From Sodalis ligni (GTDB lineage Bacteria > Pseudomonadota > Gammaproteobacteria > Enterobacterales > Enterobacteriaceae): 64,000 bases of DNA. A program made the position numbers and the translations under genes. Each line of letters begins with the position of its first letter. Position 1 is the stretch's first letter. The notes beneath the pieces were generated by a model, which made no database searches, was not told the DNA's origin, and worked only from the letters and a program-made list of their open reading frames with translations. This document shows positions 44,100 through 54,421 of this stretch, piece after piece. The stretch lies in NCBI RefSeq assembly GCF_016865525.2, contig NZ_CP075169.1, positions 1,240,337 to 1,304,336 of the forward strand, in the 5' to 3' direction.

Positions 44100-45828
44100 C
44101 GCCGCTCTCCTTATCGTATTGCCCGATGAGCGCGATAAACGCCTGTTCCATGGTGGGGGACGCCGTCTGCGCATCCGCCGCCCGCCGCTTCAAGTCGTCG
44201 GGGGTGCCGCTGGCAATCAATTTGCCGTGGTACACCAGCCCGATGCGATCGCAGTACTCCGCTTCCTCCATGAAATGGGTGGTGACCATGACCGTCACGC
44301 CTTTTTCCACCATGCCGTTGATATGCAGCCAAAATTCTCGACGGGTAATGGGATCGACGCCGGAAGTGGGTTCATCGAGAAAGAGGATAGCCGGCTCATG
44401 CATCAGCGAGCAGGCCAGCGCCAGACGCTGTTTGAATCCCAGCGGCAGGGTATCCGGCGTTTTTTTAAAAATAGGTTTGAAATCAAAAGCATCGCTCATG
44501 GCGGCAATTTTTTCCCGCTGACGTTTACCCCATAGGCCATACACACCGGAAAAAAATCGCAGGTTTTGTTCCACGGTCAGATTCCCGTACAGGGAAAATT
44601 TTTGCGCCATATATCCCAGGCGCTGGCGCGCTTTGCCGGAGCTGGTCTTTAAATCCATTCCCAGTACCAGCGCTTTACCGCCGGTGGGCGCCATCAAACC
44701 GCACATCATTTTAAAGGTGGTGGATTTTCCAGCGCCGTTGGGACCCAGCAAGCCGAAGATTTCTCCGCGGCGCACCCGGAAGCTCACCCGGTCGGTAGCG
44801 GCGAAATCACCGAATTTTTTTGTCAGATCCCGCGCTTCGATGACAACTTCCCCCCGATCCCCCGCCACCGAAGGCATAATGTCCGCCAGGGCGGTTTTGA
44901 TGGAGGGACCGCCGCCGAGCAAATCGATAAAGGCATCCTCAAATCGCGGGTCGGTTTCGGTGATATTTTCCGGCGGCAGCATGAGCGCGCCGGCAAGGGT
45001 CGCGGGATCGGCATCTTTAGCCAGGATCAGACGCACCGATCGGCCCTGTATTACCGCGTCGCTGATATGCGGCAGACGCAGCGCCTGCTGCAGCAATTGA
45101 CGATGGGTACCGGACCGCGTACCGGCCAGAAGGGTGCGGCCGGCCATCCGGCCGGTGAGATCTTTCGGCGCGCCCTGGTATAACAAACGTCCTTCGTTAA
45201 GCAGCATAATGTCGCGGCACTGTTCCGCTTCATCCAGATAAGAAGTGCTCCAGAGGATCAGCATACCGTCGTCCGCCAGTTCATGCACCATGCGCCAGAG
45301 TTCGCGCCGGGAAATGGGATCCACCCCCACCCCCGGTTCGTCCAGCAGCAGGACCCTGGGCTGGCCGATGAGGGTACAGGCCAGGCCGAGTTTTTGCTTC
45401 ATGCCGCCGGACAGCTTGCCGGCCAGGCGGCCGGTAAAATGGGTCAGATCGGTAAACTGCAATAATTTTGCGAAGGTGTCATGGCGCTGTTGGCCGGTAA
45501 CGCCGCGCAAATCCGCATACAGCGCTAGATTTTCCTGTACCGTCAAATCTTCATACAGGCCGAATTTTTGCGGCATGTAACCGAGAACGGCGCGCAGCCG
45601 GCGTTCATCCTTGATGGGGTCCAACCCCATGACGCGCACCGTGCCGCCGGTGGGGGTCAATAAACCGGCCAGCATGCGCAACAGGGTGGTTTTACCCGCG
45701 CCGTCAGGCCCCACCAATCCGGTTACCGCACCGCTTTGTATTACCATATCCAGACTTGCCACCGCCGGTTTATCAAGCCCCGGGAAGGTTTTCTCCAACG
45801 CGCTGAGCACAATAGGGTTAGCGGGCAT
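44086..45828 (-). CDS. ybhF: YbhF, tandem ATP-binding protein of the YbhGFSR exporter
   Basis: Two ABC ATPase domains in one chain of 580 residues (E. coli YbhF 578). Domain 1 has Walker [15 protein letters not shown] and signature [13 protein letters not shown]. Domain 2, from about residue 320, has [14 protein letters not shown]. Its signature region is degenerate ([15 protein letters not shown], lacking LSGG), as in this family. Walker B sequences are [13 protein letters not shown] and [13 protein letters not shown]. It overlaps ybhG by 11 bases at its start. Confidence 0.94.
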   Translation of the reverse strand: MPANPIVLSALEKTFPGLDKPAVASLDMVIQSGAVTGLVGPDGAGKTTLLRMLAGLLTPTGGTVRVMGLDPIKDERRLRAVLGYMPQKFGLYEDLTVQENLALYADLRGVTGQQRHDTFAKLLQFTDLTHFTGRLAGKLSGGMKQKLGLACTLIGQPRVLLLDEPGVGVDPISRRELWRMVHELADDGMLILWSTSYLDEAEQCRDIMLLNEGRLLYQGAPKDLTGRMAGRTLLAGTRSGTHRQLLQQALRLPHISDAVIQGRSVRLILAKDADPATLAGALMLPPENITETDPRFEDAFIDLLGGGPSIKTALADIMPSVAGDRGEVVIEARDLTKKFGDFAATDRVSFRVRRGEIFGLLGPNGAGKSTTFKMMCGLMAPTGGKALVLGMDLKTSSGKARQRLGYMAQKFSLYGNLTVEQNLRFFSGVYGLWGKRQREKIAAMSDAFDFKPIFKKTPDTLPLGFKQRLALACSLMHEPAILFLDEPTSGVDPITRREFWLHINGMVEKGVTVMVTTHFMEEAEYCDRIGLVYHGKLIASGTPDDLKRRAADAQTASPTMEQAFIALIGQYDKESGDEAA

Positions 45829-46825
45829 CGGCGACGCCTGCGATGGAAGGAAAGCGCAACGTCACCGGCATACCTTGCCGCAGCCGGTCATCGGCGTCGG
45901 TAACGATGATTCGCAGGCGATACACCAGGTCCGTGCGCAATTCCGGCGTTTCGACGCTTTTGGGCGTGAACTCGGCGGTGGGCGAAACAAAACCGATTTT
46001 GCCGTGATAGACCTTGCCGGGAAGTCCGTCGGCGCTGATGTCCACCGCGCTGCCGGGCACCGCCTGGGCAAGATAACGTTCATCTATATAGGCCCGGATC
46101 CACACCGGCCGGGTCAGCGACAGGGTAAAGACGGTGCCGCCGGCATTCAGCATACTGCCGGACTCCTGGGCGCGGGTCAGTATAGTGCCGGCGGAGGGGG
46201 ACAACAGCACGGTATCGGCCACATCCAGCGCCGCCTGAGCCAGAGCCGCCTGTGCCTGGGCGGCATCCGCCTGCGCGGAGGCGATCTCCTGCGGCCGGTT
46301 ACCGGTCTGGTATTGCTGCAATTTATCCTTGGCCGCCTGTAAATTCGCTTTGGCCTGGTTGCGGGCGGTCAAGGCGTCGTCCATCTGGTCGGCGGAAATA
46401 GCCCGCTTTGCCCATGCCCCCTGCTGGCGCTGGAAGAAACTTTCGGCATAATTATAGGCCGCCTGCTGCTGTGCCAACTGCGAGCGCACCTGGGCGATTT
46501 CTTCGCTGCGATAGCCGGCCAACTGCAAATCCAGTTTGGCCTGCGCGCTGGCAACATTGGCCTGCGCCTGCTGCAGGGCGTTGCGATAAGGCCCGTCATC
46601 CAATGTAGCCAGCACCTGGCCCGGCCGGATGCTGTCCCCCTCGTCCACCGCCAGCTGCGCCAGGCGGCCTTCCACCCGGAAAGCGAGATTGACGGTACGG
46701 ATATCCACGTTACCGTATAAGGTCAACGCCTGGTTTTGCCGGCCACGGTACGCCATCACGCCATAGACGGCTGCGGCAATCAGCGCCAGGATAACCACCG
46801 CCAAGGCTATTTTTTTTATATTCAT
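45818..46825 (-). CDS. ybhG: YbhG, periplasmic adaptor (HlyD/MFP family) of the YbhGFSR exporter
   Basis: Membrane-fusion protein, 335 residues from ATG 46825, with a single N-terminal helix ([19 protein letters not shown]). Conserved YbhG segments are [20 protein letters not shown], the coiled coil with [18 protein letters not shown], and the tail [20 protein letters not shown] and [16 protein letters not shown]. The longer frame to 46903 runs into the remnant of the upstream regulator and is not used. It connects the inner-membrane pump to an outer-membrane channel such as TolC. Confidence 0.93.
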   Translation of the reverse strand: MNIKKIALAVVILALIAAAVYGVMAYRGRQNQALTLYGNVDIRTVNLAFRVEGRLAQLAVDEGDSIRPGQVLATLDDGPYRNALQQAQANVASAQAKLDLQLAGYRSEEIAQVRSQLAQQQAAYNYAESFFQRQQGAWAKRAISADQMDDALTARNQAKANLQAAKDKLQQYQTGNRPQEIASAQADAAQAQAALAQAALDVADTVLLSPSAGTILTRAQESGSMLNAGGTVFTLSLTRPVWIRAYIDERYLAQAVPGSAVDISADGLPGKVYHGKIGFVSPTAEFTPKSVETPELRTDLVYRLRIIVTDADDRLRQGMPVTLRFPSIAGVADAR

Positions 46826-46838
46826 GATATTTCGCCTG

Positions 46839-46997
46839 TTATCGGGCATTTGCAGCCCGCAATCCTTCGAGCAGCCAGTGGCTATGTTGTACCAAAACGG
46901 CATTGATAAGTGTGATTTGCGCCGGACTGAGCGCTTGCAGGCCGGTTTGCAAGGGCAGGTAAATTTTCTTCAGGGCAAAAAATAAGGGTTTACATAT
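46839..46997 (-). pseudogene. cecR: C-terminal remnant of the TetR regulator CecR
   Basis: A 52-codon open stretch without a start, closed upstream by TAA, ends 13 bp before ybhG, exactly where cecR ends in E. coli. Its reading ([20 protein letters not shown], then [18 protein letters not shown], then [11 protein letters not shown]) aligns by eye with the CecR C-terminus, sharing the F.L.K, TG..A, LIN and L.GL spacing. The rest of the gene, including the DNA-binding domain, is gone. The exporter has therefore probably lost its local repressor. Confidence 0.65.
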
Positions 46998-47119
46998 TTA
47001 ATTAACGGTTATTATAAAAATACTTGATCGTTGGCGGGATCGCGTCTATTATTTACTTATCGAACGTTAAGATATTAACGTCCCGTTTATAACTGATTAA
47101 CGAGAAGAGATTAGACATT

Positions 47120-47377
47120 ATGAAAAACCTGAAATTAGCTATCGCAGCCATTGCCCTGAGTACGTTATCTTTTGCCAGCTTAGCCGCTCAGGAAGTCCCT
47201 CCACGCCCCGCCAATGAACAGCCCGTGGGTATGGTTTCCGCCAGTACCACAGGTTCGCTGACTGACCTGCAATCCCAGCTGGCCGCCAAGGCGCAGGCAG
47301 CTGATGCTTCGTCTTACCGCATCGTTGCGGCCGGCGGCAACAATACGCTGCGCGGCAGTGCTGAACTGTATAAATAA
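47120..47377 (+). CDS. DUF1471 (YhcN/BhsA-type) periplasmic protein
   Basis: An 85-residue secreted protein. The signal peptide is MKNLKLAIAAIALSTLSFASLA with probable cleavage before QEVPPRP. The mature part carries the DUF1471 pattern VGMVSASTTGSLTDLQSQL, ASSYRIVAAGGNN and RGSAELYK. Family members (YhcN, BhsA, McbA, YjfN) are small stress- or biofilm-related periplasmic proteins. It is monocistronic: a good terminator follows directly. Confidence 0.88.
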   Translation: MKNLKLAIAAIALSTLSFASLAAQEVPPRPANEQPVGMVSASTTGSLTDLQSQLAAKAQAADASSYRIVAAGGNNTLRGSAELYK

Positions 47378-47397
47378 GCATAAATAACAGCAGTAAA

Positions 47398-47428
47398 TAA
47401 AAGGCGGCCCCGGAGGGTCGCCTTTTTA
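47398..47428 (+). terminator. Rho-independent terminator after the DUF1471 gene
   Basis: AAAAGGCGGCC and GGGTCGCCTTTTT form a GC-rich stem followed by a T-run. It lies 20 bases after the stop codon and may work in both directions for the convergent porin gene. Confidence 0.85.
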
Positions 47429-47496
47429 TATCGGCCATCATCAAGTCAACTGCGGGGCAAGGGTTGAAATATCCGCAGCCGGTGGTGATAACGTTA

Positions 47497-48579
47497 TTAG
47501 AACTGGTAGTTCAAACCAACACCCACCTGATTGTGGTAAGCGATACCCAGCTGGTTATCGCTGTCGATGCGGTTGATTTTGTAATCCACATAGGCGTTCA
47601 TGTTCTTGTTGAAGTAATAGGTGGTGGAAACGATATAGTATTTCACCAGATCCGCATCACCCACGCCTTCAACATCTTTGGCTTTCGACTGGAAGTAACC
47701 AACCAACGGTTTCAAGCCGAAATCGAACAGATAAGACGCGACAACTTCATAGTCCTGGGTTTTATTGGCGAACCCATTAGAGGAAATCGGCGTCATATTC
47801 TGGGTCTCGCCATACAAACCGGCAAGATAAACGCCCTGATGGTCATATTTCACACCGGCCGCCCACATTTCGGCCCGGTCGCCGTTGCCGTATTTCAGGC
47901 TGGTGACCTGCTGATTGTTGGTACGATCAGAGTTGGTATAGGTACCCAAGACCGATATATCGATAGGCGTGGTATAAGATACCGAGAAACCGTAACCGTC
48001 GCCGTTGGACTGTTTTTCGCCGCGGGCATTGGCGGTGCTTTCGTCATTGGCGCCCTGATACTGCATGCCGATATTCAAGCCGTCAACCAGGCCGAAGAAG
48101 CCGTTATTACGATACGTTGCCACGCCGGTGGCACGGCCGTTCATATAGTTGTCGGCGAAGCTGTAGGTCAGGTCATCGAAGATGGGCGCGATATCGGTGA
48201 TGGACGCTACGTCGTACGCGATACCCCAGTTACGGCCGTAATCGAACGAACCGAATTTATTGAATTTCAAACCAGCAAAACCAAGACGGGTTTTATTACC
48301 AGTCTGGCTATCCGAGCCGCCTTCGGTATTGTTGTTCTGGAAGTTATATTCCCATTGGCCGTAACCGGTAAGGTCATCATTGATCTTGGTTTGGCCCTTG
48401 AAGCCCAAACGCAAGAAGCTGTTGTCACCATCAATGGAGGTGGTTTTACTAAAGTAATGTCGTGCGCGCAAGCTGCCGTATAAGTCCAGCTTATTGCCGT
48501 CGGCGTCGTATATCACCGCGGCATGAACAGCTGGTGCTAACAATGTAGCTAAAACGGCTAATGCTATCTTCTTCATCAC
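47497..48579 (-). CDS. General porin of the OmpC/OmpF family
   Basis: A 360-residue outer-membrane porin with signal peptide MMKKIALAVLATLLAPAVHA. The mature start AVIYDADGNKLDLYGSLRA and the C-terminal VGVGLNYQF with terminal Phe are diagnostic for trimeric 16-stranded enterobacterial porins. The constriction loop L3 departs from the usual PEFGGDTY: it reads ITDIAPIFDDLTYSFADNY. AAGGAA precedes the start. Assignment to OmpC, OmpF or another paralogue is not safe from sequence alone. Confidence 0.93.
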   Translation of the reverse strand: MMKKIALAVLATLLAPAVHAAVIYDADGNKLDLYGSLRARHYFSKTTSIDGDNSFLRLGFKGQTKINDDLTGYGQWEYNFQNNNTEGGSDSQTGNKTRLGFAGLKFNKFGSFDYGRNWGIAYDVASITDIAPIFDDLTYSFADNYMNGRATGVATYRNNGFFGLVDGLNIGMQYQGANDESTANARGEKQSNGDGYGFSVSYTTPIDISVLGTYTNSDRTNNQQVTSLKYGNGDRAEMWAAGVKYDHQGVYLAGLYGETQNMTPISSNGFANKTQDYEVVASYLFDFGLKPLVGYFQSKAKDVEGVGDADLVKYYIVSTTYYFNKNMNAYVDYKINRIDSDNQLGIAYHNQVGVGLNYQF

Positions 48580-49985
48580 TATTTCCTTACCAAATACTTT
48601 CGTGTTTAAGTAAAGGACTCACCCTTTGATGGCTGATGTCCGGGGCTAACCAAAATGTTATTTGTTTGATAAAAGCTCAAATGTCATGGGATCGTCCCTA
48701 GAGAAATTATCCTGTCGCCTAATTTCGGAGGATAGTATCAGCTAAAGGGCCATGTTGATTGTGAACTTTTCATTAAATTAGCAGTCTGCGATTTTGTGCT
48801 ACGGTCTCCTTCCTCGGCAAAACCCGATTATTTACCTTAAATGCGTTTTCACGACACCCGGAACTCAATATCGGGCCATTTACCAGATCACAATAATTTA
48901 AAGTCAATTAACATCTGGTTAAGTTTTTATGATCTCTTTGCGCCTCATTGCATGCCGTTTTTACTAAACGAAAACCAGGCGTCTAATACGGCAATCCGAG
49001 ACAACGCACGTTATGCACCCGGCGTGCTGCAGGAAAAACATCCAGCGCGTCATTTAACCGCTACATCGACGCCGTGAAGTCCTGCGGAAATCATCGGGTG
49101 CTACGATAACTTGTCATACAGATTTAAAAGTTGAGAGCCATCACAAAACCCTATTTTATTACAGGATATTCAATCTATGTCCAGTAGTATCATTTTGAGG
49201 CGCTTTTCCGCTTCTTAATGATATTTTGTGTTGATAACTTTGCGTAAATGTTAAACTTGTTAAACATTGAACGATATATCTCATACCAAAACCGTCTAAA
49301 ATTGAATTGGTATAACATATTTCAACATTTAGGAAACATTCCGTTGGCGTTCAATCTTTTGACGACACATCTATCCACTGAATTTTCTCCCATATTGCCT
49401 GTCCAATTTCCCCATACAGCATTTTCTGCGTTTCGACGGCTGCGGGTGATTGCATGAAATGTGATGCGGTTCAAATTTTTCATGCACCATGGTTTCTCGC
49501 AATCAAATATGTATGACATCTGCCCGCAAACAAACCCAGGCATTGCGCTCTTTGACGAAGCTCGCGCATCAATACCGATGCCGTACATCCCCTCTGCAGA
49601 TGAGAAAATCAGCACAATAATAAAGCGGTTCGTATTTTGAACAAAATAAAATGCCCATAACATCGGGAAAAATGTCATGTCTTCTTTTATCCGTCTCTCT
49701 GCGGCAGTTATTATCGGGGCGAGTTTAGGCGTCCGTGGGACTTTGCCTCATTGATTGGGTAAGTACAAATACTTTTTTTTGCTATGAATTGTCACATCGA
49801 TATAGGCTAACGGCTTTTGTCTCATAAGGCTTCGGCGAAGCGTCCACTCTTATTAGGACATTTGCCCATTTTCAGGCGAAATTATATACACACTATTTCG
49901 AATTTTTTAATGAAATTAATTACTTTAGTTCGCAATAAAATTCATGGTTTTCTCCGGCCGACCTCTTTGGATTCCGGACGACGGA
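48580..49985. other. 1.4-kb AT-rich region upstream of the porin with no recognised gene
   Basis: The right-hand part next to the porin must hold its promoter and leader. Open frames here (for example 49322-49678 minus, 118 codons) lack ribosome sites or familiar motifs. A 9-bp inverted repeat, TGCATGAAA/TTTCATGCA, lies at 49451-49486. A 25-codon frame at 49679-49756 (MSSFIRLSAAVIIGASLGVRG) looks like the start of a signal peptide that stops early. I recognise no small RNA such as micF by sequence. Confidence 0.45.
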
Positions 49986-50825
49986 TTAAGTCCTGGCATG
50001 GTTCGGACGGCTAATCAGACTGGCGGAAAGCCGATCGAGCATCATCGCCAATAGCACCACCACAATGCCGCTTTGCAATCCCTGGCCGATATCCAACTGC
50101 TGTATGCTGGTCAAAACATCATTGCCCAGCCCGCCGGCCCCCACCATGGAAGCGATAATAACCATCGACATGGCCATCATGATGGTTTGATTAACGCCGG
50201 CCATAATAGAAGGCAGGGCGTTCGGCAATTGCACTTTCCATAATAATTGCCGTCGGGTGCAGCCAAAAGCCAGGCCGGCCTCGATCAGGCTCTTTTCCAC
50301 CTGACGGATACCCAAATCGGTTAACCGCACCACCGGCGGCATGGCAAACAGCACGGTGGCGAAAATACCCGGCGGCCGGCCGAGACCGAATAAAATGACG
50401 GCGGGAATCAGATAGACAAATGCGGGCATGGTTTGCATAAAATCCAGCATGGGCCTGACGATGGTCCCGGCCCGTTGGCGGCGGGCGATCGTGATACCCA
50501 GGGGGATGCCCGCCAGCAGGCTGAAAAGGGTGGAGGAGAGGGTGAGGGCCAGCGTTACCGTGGCATGTTCGCCATAACCGCTGTAGATAATATACAGGGT
50601 CGCGGCAGTAGTGAATAACGCAAAACCCACGCCGATGCGCCACAGGCTCACCCCCACCGCGATAGCCATCAGACCCCAGGGCGACAGCCAGCCCAGTCCC
50701 TGTTCCAATCCGCCGGCTACGCCATCGATGATCCGGGAGACGGCATCAAAAAACGGACCGCCGTGGGAGAGCAGGTAACGGATGCCGCTGTCGATTTCGG
50801 CGCTGAAATCAAAGGGTGTGGTCAT
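49986..50825 (-). CDS. Choline/betaine-type ABC transporter permease (ProW/ChoW family)
   Basis: The 279-residue permease starts at ATG 50825 and overlaps the ATPase gene by 17 bases. The BPD_transp_1 core is clear: TLALTLSSTLFSLLAGIPLGI, QTMPAFVYLIPAVILFGLGRPPGIF and the EAA loop GLAFGCTRRQLLWKVQLPNALPSI. An N-terminal helix pair precedes the core, as in ProW/ChoW. Together with the ATPase and the binding protein at 54422 it forms a choline-type importer. The frame is open upstream to 50927, but that part is shadow of the ATPase gene. Confidence 0.9.
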   Translation of the reverse strand: MTTPFDFSAEIDSGIRYLLSHGGPFFDAVSRIIDGVAGGLEQGLGWLSPWGLMAIAVGVSLWRIGVGFALFTTAATLYIIYSGYGEHATVTLALTLSSTLFSLLAGIPLGITIARRQRAGTIVRPMLDFMQTMPAFVYLIPAVILFGLGRPPGIFATVLFAMPPVVRLTDLGIRQVEKSLIEAGLAFGCTRRQLLWKVQLPNALPSIMAGVNQTIMMAMSMVIIASMVGAGGLGNDVLTSIQQLDIGQGLQSGIVVVLLAMMLDRLSASLISRPNHART

Positions 50826-51702
50826 GGGCGCCCTCAGTGGCCGGATGGCCGAACGCACCGGCGAAATTTTCCGCCAGCACATAACGGGAGGTATCGATGC
50901 CCGAGAAGAAGCGTCGGACGTAAGCATTGGCCGGCGCGTTGATAATCTCTTCGGCGGTGCCTATCTGGATGACTTTTCCCTGTTCCATAATGGCGATGCG
51001 GCTGCCGATGCGCAGCGCTTCTTCGATATCATGGGTGACGAAGATCAGCGTCCGCTGCCGCTGCGCCTGGAGATCCAGCAAGAGATCCTGCATTTCCCGG
51101 CGGTTGATGGGATCCAGGGCGGAAAAGGCCTCATCCATTAATAACAGCGTCGGATTAACCGCCAGGGCGCGCGCCAGTCCCACCCGTTGCTGCATGCCGC
51201 CGGATAATTGATAGGGCAGTTGCCGCGCTACCTGCGCCAGTCCCACCTGTTCCAGCACCGCCATGGCCTGCCGGTGCCGCTGCCGGACATCGACGCCGGC
51301 CAGCTCCAGCCCAAAGGCGGCGTTGTCCAGTACGGTTCGGGTCGGCAGCAGGGCGAAGGATTGAAATACCATGCTCATGTCATGGCGGCGCAGGGCGATG
51401 AGCTCAGCGTCGGATAATGCCGACATGGCGGCGCCGTTAAAATAGATCTCTCCGTCGCTTGGGGCAATAAGCCGGTTGACCGTCCGCAGCAGGGTAGACT
51501 TTCCCGATCCCGACAGGCCCACCAGCACAAAAATTTCGCCGCGGTTTACCGTCAGGGAAATATCATTCAGGGCCACCGACCAATTATGCCGCGCAAATAA
51601 CTGTGCCGGGTCCGCCCCCTGTCGCAAATGCGCCAGGGCATTCTGCGCGCCGGGGCCGAATATTTTAAAAAGCCTGTTTATGCTGACCAGAGTTTCACTC
51701 AT
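50809..51702 (-). CDS. Choline/betaine-type ABC transporter ATPase (ProV/ChoV family)
   Basis: A 297-residue ABC ATPase. Walker A is VGLSGSGKSTLLRTVNRL, the signature is LSGGMQQRVGLARAL, and Walker B is LLLMDEAFSALDP followed by the H-loop FVTHDIEEAL. The N-terminal stretch RLFKIFGP...ALAHLRQGADPAQLFARH is typical of ChoV/ProV. It lacks the C-terminal CBS pair of ProV, consistent with the ChoV type. The pair ATPase-permease is transcribed with or just after the LysR gene at 51802. Confidence 0.91.
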   Translation of the reverse strand: MSETLVSINRLFKIFGPGAQNALAHLRQGADPAQLFARHNWSVALNDISLTVNRGEIFVLVGLSGSGKSTLLRTVNRLIAPSDGEIYFNGAAMSALSDAELIALRRHDMSMVFQSFALLPTRTVLDNAAFGLELAGVDVRQRHRQAMAVLEQVGLAQVARQLPYQLSGGMQQRVGLARALAVNPTLLLMDEAFSALDPINRREMQDLLLDLQAQRQRTLIFVTHDIEEALRIGSRIAIMEQGKVIQIGTAEEIINAPANAYVRRFFSGIDTSRYVLAENFAGAFGHPATEGAHDHTL

Positions 51703-51801
51703 AAAGAATTTTTAATAGCATGACTATTGCCATCGGCACAGGCTATAAGAAAACACGTATCGTCCTATACATTATTATCATATGAGTTATAGCTAAAAAG
51801 T

Positions 51802-52749
51802 TTAAACAAAATTCACGGCGGCCGGGGTATTTTCTTCCCGCGGATAAAAGCTTAGCGCCTCCCTTAAAAGCCATTCTTTGACTTTCAGGTTCAAGGGACT
51901 GTCACTTTCCGGTATCGGTTGAATCAAATAATAACCCCGCTCGGTGCGGCACTCCGGCCCGCAGGTCACCAGCTCGCCGCTGGATAAAAACTGATCCACC
52001 AGGGGCCGCCAGCCCAATGCCACGCCTTGGCCCTTTATGGCCGCCTGGATAACCAGGGTATAGGCGTTAAACGTCAGCGAGGTGACACCCTCGCCGGGGT
52101 CCAAACGCTGCCGGCGAAACCATTCCGTCCAATTGAGCCAGCGGGAGGGGCGGGGATCGGGCAGATTCAGCAGCGGCAGGCACAGCAGGCTTTCCGCGCT
52201 CTCCGGCCGGCCGTGGGCCAGGAAAAATTGCGGGCTGCAGACCGGCACCACCCGTTCGGGAAACAGCTTATCGCTCCGGCAGCCGGGCACCTGCCCGTCG
52301 CCAAAAGAGATGGCCAGATGGGCGCTGCTGTCGCGCAGCGAAAATTCATTGGGTGAGGTGGAAATCTGCACATCCACATTGGGAATCAAGCGTTGCAACG
52401 GGTCCAGCCGCGGCAGGAGCCAGTAGCCGGCAAAACCCATATCGGTGTCGATACGCAATACATCCCTTTGTATTTTCGACTGAATTTTCTCAATCTGCCG
52501 ACTGATGCCCTGCAGGCTGGCACGGACGATTTGATAGAGCTGTTCGCCGGTTTCCGTCAGTACCACGCCGCGGTGACGACGCTCGAACAGGGGCGTGCCC
52601 AGTTGATTTTCCAGCGCATTGATGCGCTGGCTGACCGCCGGCTGCGAGGAACCTAATTCCAGCGAGGCGGCGGTGAAATTCAAATGCCGCGCCGCCGCTT
52701 CAAATACAGCCAATGCCTGTAACGGCGGGAGCCGAGATTTGCCAGACAT
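51802..52749 (-). CDS. LysR-family regulator of the choline-sulfate genes
   Basis: The LysR helix-turn-helix is LNFTAASLELGSSQPAVSQRINALENQLGTPLFERRHRGVVLT. The effector domain from about residue 90 includes IDTDMGFAGYWLLPRLDPLQRL. At 315 residues it is complete. It lies between the transporter genes (same strand, 100 bp downstream) and the divergent betC, 108 bp away, the position of the LysR choline-sulfate regulator seen in other proteobacteria. Choline sulfate or choline as inducer is inferred. Confidence 0.9.
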   Translation of the reverse strand: MSGKSRLPPLQALAVFEAAARHLNFTAASLELGSSQPAVSQRINALENQLGTPLFERRHRGVVLTETGEQLYQIVRASLQGISRQIEKIQSKIQRDVLRIDTDMGFAGYWLLPRLDPLQRLIPNVDVQISTSPNEFSLRDSSAHLAISFGDGQVPGCRSDKLFPERVVPVCSPQFFLAHGRPESAESLLCLPLLNLPDPRPSRWLNWTEWFRRQRLDPGEGVTSLTFNAYTLVIQAAIKGQGVALGWRPLVDQFLSSGELVTCGPECRTERGYYLIQPIPESDSPLNLKVKEWLLREALSFYPREENTPAAVNFV

Positions 52750-52856
52750 AACGTCTCCTTATTGACCGATAAGAAAATACCCGGTTCACAGAAAAAAATG
52801 TTTGTGCGATAAAAGTACCACTGCCAAGGTGGGTTATTTAAAGCGAATTATTAACT

Positions 52857-54401
52857 ATGCTTAGAAAGAAACCGAATATCGTAATATTAATGGCCGATCA
52901 ATTGAGCGCCGGAGCGTTGTCCGCTTATGGAAATACCGTCAGCCTGACACCGCATATTGATTCTCTCGCGCGGGAGGGCGTAATATTCAATTCGGCTTAT
53001 TGCAATAGTCCATTATGTGCCCCTTCCCGATCGTCATTAATGACCGGACAATTTATTTCCCATAACGGCGTCTATGATAATGCCGCGGAATTTCGCGCCG
53101 AGAATCCCACCTTTTGCCATTATTTACGCCGTGAGGGTTATAAGACCTATCTGTCCGGCAAAATGCATTTTTGCGGCCCCGATCAGTTGCATGGTTTTGA
53201 TGAACGCCTGACCACCGATATCTATCCGGCGGACTTCGGCTGGACGCCGGACTGGCGCAACCCCCAGCGGCGATTGGATTGGTATCATAACATGAGCTCG
53301 GTGCTGGATGCCGGAGAGTGCATCCGTACCAATCAGCTGGATTTTGATGACGAGGCGCTGTTTTTCGCCCGGCAAAAATTGTTCGATATCGCCCGCCAGG
53401 GTAATGAACAGCCGTTTCTGTTGGTGATGTCCCTGACCCATCCCCACGATCCCTTCGCCATACCGCGTCGTTACCTGGAGAGATACCGGGAACAGGACAT
53501 CGATCTGCCGCGGGTATCGGCCGCGGATGTGGCGGACGATCCTCACTCCCGGCGGCTGCGCAGTATGTATCAGCTGACCGACGGCCTGTTGAGCCAACAG
53601 CAGATACGCCGGGCACGGCATGCCTATTATGGCGCGCTGGCCTATGTTGACGATCAGTTCGGCCAGATCAAAGAGACCCTGGCGGCTACCGGCCTGGCTG
53701 AGGACACCATCACCATCGTGCTCTCCGATCATGGAGAAATGCTGGGGGAGCGGGGCCTTTGGTACAAAATGAATTTTTATGAAGGCGCGGCGCGTGTTCC
53801 CCTTATCGTGCACGCTCCCGGCCGTTTTGCCCCTCGACATATTTCGCAGAACGTGTCGCTGGTGGATGTGCTGCCGACGTTGGTTGAGCTGGCGGCGGGC
53901 AGTGCGCCGACGCCGGAACAGAGCGCCGCTCCCCTGGACGGGCGCAGCCTGGTGCCCTATCTAACAGGAGAAACAGGCGGCGATGGCGGCGATAACGTCG
54001 CCTACGGCGAATATTTGGCGGAAGGCGCGCTGGCGCCGATTGTCATGATTCGCCGCGGACCGTGGAAATATATCGCCTCCCCCGGCGAACCGGCGCAGTT
54101 ATTCGATATCAGCCGGGACCCGCTGGAGCTGCATAATCTGGCGGCGTCCCCCGAATACGGAAATGACATTGCCGGCTTTGAACGGGAGGCGGCGCTGCGC
54201 TGGAATCTGGACGCCCTTAACCGGCAGGTGCTGGCCAGCCAGCACAAGCGCTTATTTCTGAATGACGCCCTGGGGGAAGCGGCGGCATGGGATTACCAGC
54301 CGCGCCAGGACGCAGGCCAACGATACATCCGTAATAACCAGACCCTGGATGAGCAGGAGGCGCGGGCGCGCTATCCTCGCCCGTCCTCAACCCGCTCATG
54401 A
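52857..54401 (+). CDS. betC: Choline-sulfatase BetC
   Basis: Type I sulfatase that releases choline and sulfate from choline-O-sulfate. The N-terminal KPNIVILMADQLSAGALSAYGN supplies metal-binding Asp14. The sulfatase signature C-A-P-S-R begins at Cys54, the residue converted to formylglycine, at the same number as in Sinorhizobium BetC. Further parts are MHFCGPDQLHGFDERLTTDIYP, SLTHPHDPFAIPRRY and VLSDHGEMLGERGLWYKMNFYEGAARVPLI, all characteristic of BetC. Length is 514. A C-terminal tetramer segment (LFLNDALGEAAAWDYQPRQD) is present. The gene lies 20 bp before the binding-protein gene. Confidence 0.94.
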   Translation: MLRKKPNIVILMADQLSAGALSAYGNTVSLTPHIDSLAREGVIFNSAYCNSPLCAPSRSSLMTGQFISHNGVYDNAAEFRAENPTFCHYLRREGYKTYLSGKMHFCGPDQLHGFDERLTTDIYPADFGWTPDWRNPQRRLDWYHNMSSVLDAGECIRTNQLDFDDEALFFARQKLFDIARQGNEQPFLLVMSLTHPHDPFAIPRRYLERYREQDIDLPRVSAADVADDPHSRRLRSMYQLTDGLLSQQQIRRARHAYYGALAYVDDQFGQIKETLAATGLAEDTITIVLSDHGEMLGERGLWYKMNFYEGAARVPLIVHAPGRFAPRHISQNVSLVDVLPTLVELAAGSAPTPEQSAAPLDGRSLVPYLTGETGGDGGDNVAYGEYLAEGALAPIVMIRRGPWKYIASPGEPAQLFDISRDPLELHNLAASPEYGNDIAGFEREAALRWNLDALNRQVLASQHKRLFLNDALGEAAAWDYQPRQDAGQRYIRNNQTLDEQEARARYPRPSSTRS

Positions 54402-54421
54402 TGATTATAACGAGGTATAAA

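Noticed and set aside
49322..49678. 118-codon frame on the minus strand in the porin flank
   Set aside because: No recognisable motif or ribosome site, and its codon use resembles random sequence.
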